Below the pieces are notes generated by a model. That model did not search any database. It saw only the letters and a list, made by a program, of their open reading frames with translations, and had not been told where the DNA came from. DNA of 64,000 bases from G965216255 sp965216255. GTDB lineage: Bacteria; Bacteroidota; Rhodothermia; Rhodothermales; Bin80. The stretch is from contig OZ244148.1 of NCBI GenBank assembly GCA_965216255.1, positions 5,270,001 through 5,334,000 on the forward strand. The letters run 5' to 3'. Each line of letters starts with the position of its first letter. Positions within the stretch are counted from its first letter, which is position 1. Of the stretch, positions 34,205 through 43,841 are shown piece after piece. A program made the position numbers and the translations under genes.

Positions 34205-36468
34205 AGCATGCCGATCCTGACAACGATCCAATCATTGCGCCTCCCGAGACGGTGGCAGCAGGTCCTGCCGCCGTGATCAGCTCCGCCCGCCATGGGATGC
34301 GCGCAATGGGGGCGCTTCGCAGCTGGCGTACGCTCCGGCGGCTAAACCAGCCGGATGGCTTCGATTGCCCGGGGTGTGCCTGGCCGGATCCGGAGAAGAC
34401 TTCATCAGTGGAATTCTGCGAAAACGGCGTCAAGGCCGTCGCGGCTGCCGCCTCCAAGCGACGCATCACACCCGGCTTTTTTGGTCAGTGGAGCCTCGAT
34501 GCCCTGCGCTGCAAGTCTGACTATTGGCTGGGTCAGCAGGGACGGCTGACCGCGCCCGTGATCCTGCGCCCGGGCGCAGACAACTACGAGCCCATAGCGT
34601 GGAATGAAGCCGTATCCCATGTGGCAGGGCACCTGCGCGCACTGGCGAGTCCCGATCAGGCTGTCTTCTATACCTCGGGCCGAACAAGTAACGAGGCGGC
34701 GTTCCTGTTCCAGCTCCTGGTCCGGCGTTTCGGGACCAACAACTTGCCTGACTGCTCGAACATGTGCCACGAATCCAGTGGGATGGGGCTCAAGCAAGTT
34801 ATTGGTGTTGGCAAGGGGACCGTCACGCTCCAGGACTTCGAGCGCGCGGACCTGATTTTCGTAATCGGCCAGAACCCCGGTACGAACCACCCGCGCATGC
34901 TCTCCACCCTGGAGCGGGCAGTACACAAGGGAGCGAAAATTGTCCACGTGAACCCGCTTCCGGAGGCGGGGCTCATTCGTTTCCGGCACCCGCAGAAGGT
35001 GTCGGGCTATCTGGGAAAGGGGACGCCGCTTGCGAGCCTGTTTGCGCAGGTGCGTATAGGCGGTGACATTGCGTTTCTGAATGCCGTAATGAAATACCTT
35101 CTGCGGGAAGAGGGTCGGCATCCGGGCAGGGTGCTGGATCACGGCTTCATAGATAAGAGCACGGAAGGGTTTGAGCGCTTCTGCAATGCCCTGGAAGGAG
35201 CCTCCCTCGATCGTCTCGAGGCACTCAGCGGTGTGGACAGCGGGATGCTTCGCCGGGTGGCCGAGCATGTGATCGAGGCTAAGCGTATTATAGTATGCTG
35301 GGCTATGGGGCTTACGCAGCATGAGCATGCCATTGCCAATGTACAGAGCGTGGTAAATTTGCTTCTGCTCAAGGGATCTATCGGAAGGGCGGGATCCGGC
35401 GTCTGTCCTGTACGGGGGCATTCCAACGTGCAGGGAGATCGCACGGTAGGCATAACGCCGCGTCCGTGCGATGTCTTTCTCCAGCGACTCGGGGACAGGT
35501 TCTCATTTGAGCCTCCACGCCAGCCAGGTTACGACACGGTGGAGGCGATCAAGGCCATGCATGCGGGCCGGGTTGGGGTATTTCTTGCGCTGGGCGGCAA
35601 TTTTCTTTCTGCGGCTCCGGACACGTCCTATACGGCCGAGGCGCTGGCGCGATGTGCCCTTACCGTCCACGTTTCCACCACATTGAACCGCAGCCACCTG
35701 ACGCCCGGACGGGAAGCGCTAATCCTTCCGTGCCTGACCAGGACGGAGCGTGACCTGCAGCAGAATGGAATGCAGTTTGTATCCGTGGAGAATTCCATGG
35801 GTATTGTACATTCCTCGCGCGGCACCCTGAGTCCGGCCTCGGATCAGCTCCGCAGCGAGGTCGCCATCGTGGCGAACCTGGCGATGGAGACGCTCGGTGA
35901 GCGCCATCCCTGGGATGGATTTATACGCGACTATGACGCCATACGCGATGCCATTGCCGATGTCGTGCCAGGCTTTGAGCGATACAACGAGCGCATTCGC
36001 TGGCGAGGTGGCTTCCTGCTACCCAATCCGGCGCGCGAAGGCCGGTTCGAGACCGCAACGGGGCGGGCACAATTCACGGTGCATGACGCACCGGGTGATC
36101 CGCTGGGCGATGGCGAGTTTCTGATGATGACGCTACGCAGTCACGACCAATTCAACACCTCGGTGTATGGCCTTGATGACCGGTATCGCGGAATCAAGGG
36201 AGGCCGCCGTGTGGTACTGCTACATCCGAGCGACGTTGCAGAAGCCGGAATCGAACAAGGACAGCATGTCAGCCTAGTGAGTGCATATGGCGGCGTAGAG
36301 CGCCGGGCCGAAGGCTTTGTGGTTGTGGCATATCCTCTGCCGCGCCGCTGTGCGGCCACATATTTTCCGGAGGCAAACGTGCTGGTTCCGATTGATCACA
36401 CGGCCCGGGGAAGCAACACGCCGGCATCCAAGTCCGTTGTAATACGCTTGGAGGCATGCGGCACATGA
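34201..36468 (+). CDS. FdhF/YdeP-family molybdopterin oxidoreductase
   Basis: 755 residues. DMSO-reductase superfamily; FDCPGCAWPDP (Cys ~56 and 59) near the N-terminus is the YdeP-type hallmark. FFGQWSLDALRCKSDYWLG, YTSGRTSNEAAFLFQLLVRR, DCSNMCHESSGMGL and IGQNPGTNHPRM form the cofactor-binding core, and SVNLLLLKGSIGRAG..CPVRGHSNVQGDR follows. The C-terminal molydop-binding domain has RSHDQFNTSVYGLDDRYRGI. AGGAAGG precedes ATG 34201. A formate dehydrogenase-like role is supported by fdhD and Moco genes, but YdeP relatives have poorly known substrates and no electron-carrier subunit is encoded here. Confidence 0.88.
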   Translation: MKHADPDNDPIIAPPETVAAGPAAVISSARHGMRAMGALRSWRTLRRLNQPDGFDCPGCAWPDPEKTSSVEFCENGVKAVAAAASKRRITPGFFGQWSLDALRCKSDYWLGQQGRLTAPVILRPGADNYEPIAWNEAVSHVAGHLRALASPDQAVFYTSGRTSNEAAFLFQLLVRRFGTNNLPDCSNMCHESSGMGLKQVIGVGKGTVTLQDFERADLIFVIGQNPGTNHPRMLSTLERAVHKGAKIVHVNPLPEAGLIRFRHPQKVSGYLGKGTPLASLFAQVRIGGDIAFLNAVMKYLLREEGRHPGRVLDHGFIDKSTEGFERFCNALEGASLDRLEALSGVDSGMLRRVAEHVIEAKRIIVCWAMGLTQHEHAIANVQSVVNLLLLKGSIGRAGSGVCPVRGHSNVQGDRTVGITPRPCDVFLQRLGDRFSFEPPRQPGYDTVEAIKAMHAGRVGVFLALGGNFLSAAPDTSYTAEALARCALTVHVSTTLNRSHLTPGREALILPCLTRTERDLQQNGMQFVSVENSMGIVHSSRGTLSPASDQLRSEVAIVANLAMETLGERHPWDGFIRDYDAIRDAIADVVPGFERYNERIRWRGGFLLPNPAREGRFETATGRAQFTVHDAPGDPLGDGEFLMMTLRSHDQFNTSVYGLDDRYRGIKGGRRVVLLHPSDVAEAGIEQGQHVSLVSAYGGVERRAEGFVVVAYPLPRRCAATYFPEANVLVPIDHTARGSNTPASKSVVIRLEACGT

Positions 36469-37034
36469 ATGTAACGGGGCTAATTCTGGCTGGCGGCAGT
36501 AGCACACGGTTTGGCGCCGACAAGGCCTGCCACCCTTGGCGTGGGCGGCCGCTGATCGACCATGTGGCCTCGGCACTCAAGAGTGTGACGGACCAGGTGT
36601 TGGTAAGTGTCGGCGGCAAGGAGGGAGCATACGATGTGGCCGGGTGCGTTACGATAGCTGACCAGGTTACCGGTTGCGGTCCCATGGGGGGGCTGTATAC
36701 GGGGCTGGTTGCCATGCGCAGCCCATGGCTCCTTGTCTTGGCTTGCGATATGCCTCGTATTACGAGCGCGGTGCTCCAGGAGATCATGAAAGAAGCGGCT
36801 ATGTGCTCCTCCGGCGTGATTGGCCGGACGCCGGATGGCCGGCGTCACCCGCTTTGCGCGGCCTACCACAGGAGTGTGCTGCCCCTTGTTCGGGAGCGCC
36901 TCCGCGTCAGGGAGCTTGCCATGCATTCGTTCATTGAAGCAATGGCTGGCGTCCGGTATGCTGATGTGGCTCTAGAGCCACTGTGCAATGTGAACCGCCC
37001 ATCGGATCTTGCCGAGCCGGTACTGCTCCCATGA
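36465..37034 (+). CDS. mobA: molybdenum cofactor guanylyltransferase
   Basis: 189 residues. Attaches GMP to molybdenum cofactor to give the bis-MGD form used by DMSO-reductase-type enzymes. LILAGGSSTRFGADK at the start binds GTP, LLVLACDMPRI holds the metal Asp, and the end NVNRPSDL matches the NINTPEDL family signature. The ATG at 36465 overlaps the oxidoreductase stop (ATGA); another ATG three codons upstream is possible. Overlaps moaA by four bases. Confidence 0.9.
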   Translation: MNVTGLILAGGSSTRFGADKACHPWRGRPLIDHVASALKSVTDQVLVSVGGKEGAYDVAGCVTIADQVTGCGPMGGLYTGLVAMRSPWLLVLACDMPRITSAVLQEIMKEAAMCSSGVIGRTPDGRRHPLCAAYHRSVLPLVRERLRVRELAMHSFIEAMAGVRYADVALEPLCNVNRPSDLAEPVLLP

Positions 37035-38122
37035 TTCTTGAACTGAAATTACTGTCCGAGGCAGACGAACCGCCGGCTCAGGCGCGGGGGGGCGTGCCGG
37101 AGGATTTCGGGCTTCCGTATGATGCGGCCAAGGGGCAGGGACACGTGCTGGACGATGGATTCGGGCGGCGCCATACCTACTTGCGCATATCGGTGGTGGA
37201 GCACTGCAATCTGCGCTGCCGTTACTGCATGCCGGAAGATGGACTGGCCTGGACCCCGGCCGAGAACCTGCTAACCGACGGCGAAATCATCCGCCTCGCC
37301 AGGCTTTTTGTCGGGCAGGGCGTAACCAAGATTCGCCTCACGGGCGGAGAGCCGCTCTTGCGGCCGGGCATGGAGACTATTGCCGGGGCCATAGCGGCCA
37401 TGGATGGATTTGAGACGCTCGCTCTTACTACCAATGGCCTGCTTCTGCCCAAGAAATTAGAGCGGCTGCAGCGGGCGGGACTCAACCAGATCAACATAAG
37501 CCTGGATACTCTGCGTCAGGATCGTTTTGAGGCCATAACGCGCAGGAAAGGATTCGATCTCGTACTGCGGGCGGTCAACGAAGCTGTTGAGCGTGGCTAC
37601 AATCCGGTGAAGATCAACTGCGTCGTCATGCGAGGCGTAAACGAAGACGAATTGCCCGATTTCGTTGCCTGGACTGAGGACCTTCCTCTGGAGGTGAGGT
37701 TCATCGAGTTCATGCCGTTTGACGGCAACCGCTGGGAAGTGGGCAAGCTCTTTTCCTATGAAGAAATGTTGCAGGCCATTCAATTGCGGTTTCCGCTGGA
37801 GCGTATGACTAATTCGCAGCATGATACCTCGAAGACTTACCAGGTGCCCGGATTCCGGGGCACGATAGGCTTTATTACTTCGATGACGGAGAATTTCTGC
37901 GAGGGTTGCAACAGGCTTCGGATCACGGCTGATGGCAATCTCAAGGTATGCCTGTTTGGTGCTGCAGAAGTAAGTCTGCGGGACGCAATGCGTACGGGGG
38001 CCAGCGATGACGCATTGCTTGAGATCATAAGCGGGGCGGTGGCCCGCAAGCATGCGCGCCATGCCGGTATGCACAGCATTGCGGCCATGACAAACCGCCC
38101 CATGATTACCATTGGAGGCTGA
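37031..38122 (+). CDS. moaA: GTP 3',8-cyclase, molybdenum cofactor step 1
   Basis: 363 residues, radical SAM enzyme. The SAM cluster is at Cys59, Cys63, Cys66 in HCNLRCRYCMPEDG; a second cluster is in CEGCNRLRITADGNLKVC; the C-terminus ends ITIGG, the double glycine required for activity in the family. An extra ~45 residues before RRHTYLRISV are unusual but contain no known domain. ATG 37031 overlaps the mobA stop. With mobA and fdhD it dedicates this operon to making an active molybdoenzyme. Confidence 0.94.
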   Translation: MILELKLLSEADEPPAQARGGVPEDFGLPYDAAKGQGHVLDDGFGRRHTYLRISVVEHCNLRCRYCMPEDGLAWTPAENLLTDGEIIRLARLFVGQGVTKIRLTGGEPLLRPGMETIAGAIAAMDGFETLALTTNGLLLPKKLERLQRAGLNQINISLDTLRQDRFEAITRRKGFDLVLRAVNEAVERGYNPVKINCVVMRGVNEDELPDFVAWTEDLPLEVRFIEFMPFDGNRWEVGKLFSYEEMLQAIQLRFPLERMTNSQHDTSKTYQVPGFRGTIGFITSMTENFCEGCNRLRITADGNLKVCLFGAAEVSLRDAMRTGASDDALLEIISGAVARKHARHAGMHSIAAMTNRPMITIGG

Positions 38123-38126
38123 TTTG

Positions 38127-38942
38127 GTGGCCGTTCTCTTTTTTCTTGCCACCGGGCTTGGCTCCGGAACGGATACCACGCTGCGCGTGATGACATTCAA
38201 TATCCGCTATGATAATCCGGATGACGCAGACAACAACTGGCGGTTTCGCAAGGAGGAGGTGGCGGCAATCATGCGCCGCGCAGACATCGTTGGCGTGCAG
38301 GAAGCACTCCTGAGTCAGATGCAAGCGCTCGGTGCCTTGCTCCCTGAATACGCCTCTATTGGCGTAGGCAGAGATGACGGGATGGCAGCCGGAGAGTTCT
38401 CCGCCATCTTCTTTCTTCGCCGCCGCTATTCAGTGCTGAATCAGGGCACATTCTGGCTTTCAGAGCATCCCGAAGAACCCGGCAGCAGGAGTTGGGATGC
38501 CGCCATCACCCGGATTGTCACCTGGGGCCGCTTTTACGACCAGGTGGACTCCGACACGATTCTGGTTTTCAATACACACTTCGATCATCGCGGAAGGGAG
38601 GCTCGGAGGCAGAGTGCGCGGCTCCTCTTGCAGAAGATCGAAGAAATTGGAGGCGATGGCACCGCGGTTGTGCTGGGAGACTTTAACACGGTGCCGGAAT
38701 CGGAGGCGTACGGGGTTCTGATCTCAGGTCGGCTCGCCGATGCACGCACCCGGTCACTGAAACCGCCGGCAGGCCCGACTGGAACGTATACGGGATTCGA
38801 GGGCGAGCCGACGCGTCGTATTGATTATGTCTTTGCCGATTCCAGAATAGAAGTAGCCGAATATGCCGTAATTGCCAGCATGACGGCGTCGGACCATTTG
38901 GCGGTGGTGGCGCGGCTGCGCCCGCCTGGCCGGGTGCGCTAA
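38127..38942 (+). CDS. secreted endonuclease/exonuclease/phosphatase family protein
   Basis: 271 residues. EEP fold: MTFNIRYDNPDDADNNW, VGVQEALLSQM with the metal Glu, NTHFDHRGREARRQSA, VVLGDFNTVPES with Asp/Asn, RIDYVFAD and SDHLAVVA with the catalytic His. The first ~20 residues (AVLFFLATGLGSG) look like a short signal or membrane anchor. I favour GTG 38127 because GGAGG lies eight bases upstream; TTG 38124 or 38112 are alternatives. Follows moaA closely but has no evident link to molybdenum. Its TAA interlocks with the ppc stop of the opposite strand (CTAA). Confidence 0.85.
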   Translation: MAVLFFLATGLGSGTDTTLRVMTFNIRYDNPDDADNNWRFRKEEVAAIMRRADIVGVQEALLSQMQALGALLPEYASIGVGRDDGMAAGEFSAIFFLRRRYSVLNQGTFWLSEHPEEPGSRSWDAAITRIVTWGRFYDQVDSDTILVFNTHFDHRGREARRQSARLLLQKIEEIGGDGTAVVLGDFNTVPESEAYGVLISGRLADARTRSLKPPAGPTGTYTGFEGEPTRRIDYVFADSRIEVAEYAVIASMTASDHLAVVARLRPPGRVR

Positions 38943-41707
38943 CCCGTACTCTGCATGGCGGCCGCGATGCCGTTGATGCTCAAGAAGAGCGCCTGGGCTA
39001 CTTGGTCGCGGTCCTTGTCCTGTGCGTTGCGGTACCGCCGGATGAGCTCGATCTGGAGCAGGTTGAGTATGTCGGTATAGGGGTTTCTCAGTGCAATGGA
39101 TTTGCGAATCACCGGATTATTGCCAAGGAGATCCGCTTGTCCTGTAATCTGGCGGATGGCTGTTCTTGCCTTCTCGAAGTCTGCAGCTATGCGCACATGC
39201 AGGCACGATTCAGGTGCCAGGTCGGCGTAGGCCCGGGCAATGTCGAGACGCGCCCGGGCCATCTCACGCTCAGCATTGCCAATAATGGCGCGGAAGAAGG
39301 GCCAAGTCTGGTACATGCGCTGCAGATTGCCGATGGCACCCTCGTCTACCGCCTCTTCCAGGCCTGCCCCAATGCCGTACCATCCGGGCACGATGTAGCG
39401 TGTCTGCGTCCAGGCAAAGACCCAGGGGATGGCCCGCAGGCCTTCAAAATCCACTTCGCTGGCTGACTGGCGGGATACCGGACGCGAAGCGATGGGCAAT
39501 CGGCTGATTTGTTCAATGGGGGTGACGGAGGTGTACCATGGCCACAGGGCTGGATCCGACACCAGTGCCCGATACGCTTCCATGGATGTGGTGGCGATAC
39601 GGTCCATGATGTTTGCATGTGGTGCTTCCGCTCTCCGGTCAACGCCGTAGAGCGGAGCAAGCAGCATGGCACCGGTGATTTGTTCTAGGTGCCGGTGGGC
39701 AATGGCCGGCAGGGCGTACCGGTAGGAGATCACTTCCCCCTGTTCCGTGAACCGGATACGTCCATTGTGTACCACGCCCGGCATGGCGATGATCGCCTGT
39801 CCCGCGCGTCCCCCGCCGCGTCCTATTGTGCCACCACGTCCGTGAAACAGCCGGAAATCCACCCCGTGGTCACGGCAGGTCTGTCCAATGCATTCCTGGG
39901 CTTGGTGCAGCGCCCAGTTGGCCATCCAATATCCACCGTCCTTGTTGCTGTCCGAGTACCCCAGCATGATCTCCTGGAAGCTCCCCCTGGCATCCAGGTG
40001 CCGGCGGTAGGCCGGAAGCCTAAAGAGTTGGCCGAGCAGAGCCTCGGCGCTGCCCAGATCCTCGATGGTCTCAAAGAGAGGAACGATGTCCAGTGGCGAA
40101 TCCACCTTGCCGTCCGCCGCGCTCCATAGTCCCACTTCCTTGGCCAGCAGCATGACCTCGAGGAGGTCACTGGCTGTATGGGTCATGCTGATGATGTAGC
40201 TTCCGAGCGCGTCCGGGTCAGCTTCCACAATTTCTCGGATCACCTTGAACGTGGCTATTACGTCTGAGGCACCTGGCGGCAGCTCTTGGTCCCAGGCCGT
40301 AAGAGGCCGCGGATTGGCGAGCTCGGCGGTAAGCACGGACACTTTCTCCGGTTCTGAAAGGCTCGCGTAATTGTCTGTTACACCGGCTAGTCGCAAGAGG
40401 TCGGTTGTGGCCTCCTCGTGCCTGTGGCTATGCTGCCGTATGTCCAGCGCCGCCATATGAAACCCGAAAATCTGGGCCCGGATAAGCACCCGGCCCAGTC
40501 TGCCTTCATCTACAAGAAAGCCGAATCCGGTCTGCCTGAGCGTGGTCTCCAGTAGTGTCAGATCCTGCTTGAATCGATCAATGCCGTAGTCGCAAAAGCC
40601 GCCATCCTGTAGCAAGCCCTTCAGGCGTTCGATCATGAAGCTCAGCTTCTGTCGCAGTGGCTCGTGGCGAAAAAGACGCTCGCAATAAGACGGTATGGAG
40701 AGTGTTTCTTTATCCTCGGCGATGGAGGCGCAGAGGGCTTGTGGGATGGCGACCTTGCGCCCGGAAATACTCAACTCACGGCGCAGGGCTTCCAGATCGT
40801 GGATGTAACGACCGACAACCTTGCGGCGCTGCATCCTCAGCGTCTGGCGGGTCACTTCTGCAGTCACGTGGGGATTGCCATCCCGGTCGCCGCCAATCCA
40901 CGAGCGAAACCGAAGAAAGACCGGTACCTCGGCGCTGCGGCCATAGTGGCGAATCAGCGCCCGTTGTACGTCCTGATGAATGCGTGGAACGGTTTCCCAT
41001 ATGGCGTTGCGCAGAAAATAGAGGCCGTGCTCTACTTCGTCGATCACCGTGGGACGGCTGGAGTGGACCTGATCGGTGGCCAGAAGGACTGCGATCTGGT
41101 CACGGATGCGCTGCAGTAGGTCGGTGCGCTCGTCCGGGGTAGGATCCCCGTGGCGCCATCTACTTACCTGCTCGGCCAGATCCTGCTGTTTGTAGAGGAT
41201 CGTGCGACGCCGTGCTTCCGTGGGATGCGCCGTCAGCGTCGGCTGAATATCCAGGCCCCGCAACGCCGCGACAACATCCATGAACTTGTAGCCGTGCTTC
41301 TTAAGCGTGCAAATGGACTCGTCGATCGATTCCGGCCTGGATCGCTGTACGGACTGCCGTGCGCGGTCGCGGTTGATTCGAATGATTTCCTGCTGCTCAC
41401 TCTGGTTAACCAGGTGAAAGAAGGCCGTGAAGGCTCTTAGCACCCACTCGATGTCCGTAAGGCTGAGCCCTTCAATGAGCCTTGCTGCCTCGCGTCTCTT
41501 TTCGGGTTTGTTTTCCCGCAGGGCCTCCTTGGCCAGGAGGCGCAAACTCTCCACAATGTCCACCATGCGCTCGCCGGCCTGCTCATGAATGGCGCGGCCG
41601 AGCAGCGTTGCCAACAGGTTGATCTGCCTGCTTAGCGGCCGTGAAATCCCGGTCCCCTTGGCACCAATCTTGATATCTTGCAGCGGGCGCTCGGCGGACT
41701 GTGCCAT
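38939..41707 (-). CDS. ppc: phosphoenolpyruvate carboxylase
   Basis: 922 residues. Carboxylates PEP to oxaloacetate. The catalytic motifs are intact: LTAHPTEARRRT (active-site His), FLRFRSWIGGDRDGNPHVT, GYSDSNKDGGYWMANW, and FHGRGGTIGRGGG; the C-terminus FLSINGIAAAMQSTG is the usual conserved end. Normal length for the bacterial type. ATG 41707. Monocistronic in appearance, convergent with the gene ending at 38942. Confidence 0.96.
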   Translation of the reverse strand: MAQSAERPLQDIKIGAKGTGISRPLSRQINLLATLLGRAIHEQAGERMVDIVESLRLLAKEALRENKPEKRREAARLIEGLSLTDIEWVLRAFTAFFHLVNQSEQQEIIRINRDRARQSVQRSRPESIDESICTLKKHGYKFMDVVAALRGLDIQPTLTAHPTEARRRTILYKQQDLAEQVSRWRHGDPTPDERTDLLQRIRDQIAVLLATDQVHSSRPTVIDEVEHGLYFLRNAIWETVPRIHQDVQRALIRHYGRSAEVPVFLRFRSWIGGDRDGNPHVTAEVTRQTLRMQRRKVVGRYIHDLEALRRELSISGRKVAIPQALCASIAEDKETLSIPSYCERLFRHEPLRQKLSFMIERLKGLLQDGGFCDYGIDRFKQDLTLLETTLRQTGFGFLVDEGRLGRVLIRAQIFGFHMAALDIRQHSHRHEEATTDLLRLAGVTDNYASLSEPEKVSVLTAELANPRPLTAWDQELPPGASDVIATFKVIREIVEADPDALGSYIISMTHTASDLLEVMLLAKEVGLWSAADGKVDSPLDIVPLFETIEDLGSAEALLGQLFRLPAYRRHLDARGSFQEIMLGYSDSNKDGGYWMANWALHQAQECIGQTCRDHGVDFRLFHGRGGTIGRGGGRAGQAIIAMPGVVHNGRIRFTEQGEVISYRYALPAIAHRHLEQITGAMLLAPLYGVDRRAEAPHANIMDRIATTSMEAYRALVSDPALWPWYTSVTPIEQISRLPIASRPVSRQSASEVDFEGLRAIPWVFAWTQTRYIVPGWYGIGAGLEEAVDEGAIGNLQRMYQTWPFFRAIIGNAEREMARARLDIARAYADLAPESCLHVRIAADFEKARTAIRQITGQADLLGNNPVIRKSIALRNPYTDILNLLQIELIRRYRNAQDKDRDQVAQALFLSINGIAAAMQSTG

Positions 41708-41720
41708 GGATCAGGTAACG

Positions 41721-42473
41721 TTATTCGGCCGCTGCTATCGGCGAAACCGAAATGTTTTCAGTTACGATGTTCGACAGAAGCGAGACGGCTCCCTGGTCGA
41801 AGACCGTATCGTAGCGTTCGATGGCGGAATTTGGACTCCCTAAAGTATCTGAAATGTAGTTGCGATAATCTGCAAAGCGTACGCCGGCCACCGTTCGCAC
41901 GTTGAAGGCTTCGCGAAAACGCGTCCCTCCGTCGTCGGTATGGAAGGCGTAGGCCAGGTAGTCCATGGTATACGTCTGCTTGTGGAACCAGTAGACGAAG
42001 CGGTCATCGAAGTCGCGCCCGCCATCCTCCTGGCGGAAAGTAACCTCAATTTCGTGGTAAGGCGCTCCCCTTATCGTGCTGCCACCCAGGTAAGCTAGTT
42101 GTACGGCGGGGTCCTGCAAATTGAATGGCAGCAGGGCAAAGTAGGGTACCGAATTCAGAGGAGTTAGCATGCTACGGCGCTCCTCGTGCGTAAGAGGCAC
42201 AATAGTCCCGTCCACATGGCGCGTGACCTCGGTGTTTGACAGCCGTTCGACAATGTGGCTCCCATTTTGCAAATACGCCCGCTCGTATGAATACAGGCCT
42301 CCCTGGCGCGTAACGGTGAATCTGTATTCCCGGAAGTCGAAGGAGACCCGCGCATGCATGAGTCGGTGGCCACCGTGCACTTCAATCGCCCTCTGCACGA
42401 TGGACCGGGCTGAAGGCGGAGGGCTGCAAGCAGCCAGAGGCAGCAGGAACCATAGAAAGATCCGTGGGGTCAT
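41721..42473 (-). CDS. DUF6503-like lipoprotein
   Basis: 250 residues. Signal peptide with lipobox (FLLPLAACSPPP), so a lipoprotein. The following VQRAIEVHGGHRLMHARVSF, DFREYRFTV and FYWFHKQTYTMDYLAY-type segments resemble the DUF6503 group of Bacteroidota lipoproteins (related in shape to outer-membrane lipoprotein sorting proteins); name tentative. Ends 13 bp before the ppc start on the same strand, so it could be cotranscribed with ppc. Function unknown. Confidence 0.7.
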   Translation of the reverse strand: MTPRIFLWFLLPLAACSPPPSARSIVQRAIEVHGGHRLMHARVSFDFREYRFTVTRQGGLYSYERAYLQNGSHIVERLSNTEVTRHVDGTIVPLTHEERRSMLTPLNSVPYFALLPFNLQDPAVQLAYLGGSTIRGAPYHEIEVTFRQEDGGRDFDDRFVYWFHKQTYTMDYLAYAFHTDDGGTRFREAFNVRTVAGVRFADYRNYISDTLGSPNSAIERYDTVFDQGAVSLLSNIVTENISVSPIAAAE

Positions 42474-42594
42474 GGGCGTTTTGATCCTATTGCTGCCGGA
42501 TACGCTAAAGCGGTAGTCCTGTTGCCCGCCGGGTGAACCCTAAGGTCCGCTGTTGGTATAGCAGAGCACCTTTCCTAACTATCCCAATTCGTCC

Positions 42595-42891
42595 GTGAGA
42601 AAGTCAGAGGTCATAGACCATGTAGCGCGCCTTACCGGTATTGGCCGACTTGAGACCAGATATGTGATAGAAGGGCTCCTGGTAACCATAGCGGAGTCGC
42701 TTGCGAGAGGAGAGGATGTCTCCTTCAGCGGCTTCGGTACATTCAAGGTGCAGTTCCGCGCGGCGCGCGTGGCGCGCAATCCCAATACCAATGAACCCGT
42801 TGAAATTGCGGCGCAACATGTTCCGGTATTCAAGTCATCCACACACTTGCGCGCAGGCATCAACGACAAGGCTCGAGACAGGCAATCATGA
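42595..42891 (+). CDS. HU-family DNA-binding protein
   Basis: 98 residues starting at GTG 42595. SEVIDHVARLTGIGRLETRY, then GEDVSFSGFGTFKVQFRAAR and RNPNTNEPVEIAAQ, the beta-arm of HU/IHF with the RNPxT motif. Nucleoid architecture or site-specific bending. Its TGA overlaps the next gene's ATG. Confidence 0.92.
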   Translation: MRKSEVIDHVARLTGIGRLETRYVIEGLLVTIAESLARGEDVSFSGFGTFKVQFRAARVARNPNTNEPVEIAAQHVPVFKSSTHLRAGINDKARDRQS

Positions 42892-43841
42892 GACGCCCAA
42901 CGTGTGACGAATGCGGCGCCGCTCTCGCAGAGCATGCCGAGCGGTGCAGCCTGTGTGGCTGGCCCGTTGCCGCAGAGGAATCGAACGCCGAGGGCGTCAG
43001 CCTGCAAAAAAGTAAGTGCGGCCGGTGCAATTGGAAGAATTCTGCCGTGGCGCGCTATTGCTCCCAGTGCGGCAATGAATTGCTGCTGGAGGATGCTCCG
43101 CCGGAAGCCAGGTCCAGAGACGCCGCCGTGCCGCGCCAGGTAGGCATTGTCGTAGGAGCTGCGCTCGCCCTTGTCGTTGCACTGTTCTTGATTTCGGCTG
43201 TAAGCAAGTCGAAAGAGCCTGCCCGCGGGCTTGAGTCGCCGCAGGCACAGGTTTCCGGGGCGGCGATACTGGGAAGTCCCTTGGCTGAACAGGTAGCTGA
43301 ATTGGACGACAAGATCGCACAGGCGGCGGGGAGCGAGAGACGGCTGTGGCAACGGGAAAAGCTTGTGGTTCTCATTGAGGCGGGGCGGACGGATCTTGCG
43401 GCCGCCGAGCAGCAACGGGTTGCCGAAGCAACCGGAGCGTTGCAGGACTGGAATATGGCGGGAGACCTCTACTATGATGCCATGTCCGAGGCCACGGTGC
43501 CAAACGCCCGGCAGTCTATGGCCAATCTTGCAGTTGCCGCCTATGAGCGTATGCTGCAGCTTGATCCCGAAGATCTGGACGTGCGCACGGACATGGCAAC
43601 CGCCTATTTGAATACGGGCAATCCCATGAAGGGTGTCGACGAAATAAAGCGCGTCCTGGAATCGGATTCGATGCACCTGAATGCGAATTTCAACTATGGC
43701 CTTATGCTTGCCCGCATCAATCGGGCGGACAAGGCGGTCGAGCAGCTGGAGAAGGTCCTCACCCTCACAGAGGAAGGATCCGAGCATTACTTCCGCGCAA
43801 GCGAGGTGCTTGCCGCCCTTCTCGACCAGGAGGGCCTCTGA
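42888..43841 (+). CDS. membrane-anchored zinc-ribbon and TPR protein
   Basis: 317 residues. Two N-terminal zinc ribbons (CDECGAALAEHAERCSLCG and CGRCNWKNSAVARYCSQCG), one transmembrane helix (~residues 85-103, VGIVVGAALALVVALFLISA), then TPR-like repeats (AYERMLQLDPEDLDVRTDMA, TAYLNTGNPMKGVDEIKRVL, FNYGLMLARINRADKAVEQL). Likely an inner-membrane scaffold with zinc ribbons in the cytoplasm. Overlaps HU at ATGA and modA by one base, so all are coupled; the functional reason is not clear. Confidence 0.8.
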   Translation: MRRPTCDECGAALAEHAERCSLCGWPVAAEESNAEGVSLQKSKCGRCNWKNSAVARYCSQCGNELLLEDAPPEARSRDAAVPRQVGIVVGAALALVVALFLISAVSKSKEPARGLESPQAQVSGAAILGSPLAEQVAELDDKIAQAAGSERRLWQREKLVVLIEAGRTDLAAAEQQRVAEATGALQDWNMAGDLYYDAMSEATVPNARQSMANLAVAAYERMLQLDPEDLDVRTDMATAYLNTGNPMKGVDEIKRVLESDSMHLNANFNYGLMLARINRADKAVEQLEKVLTLTEEGSEHYFRASEVLAALLDQEGL

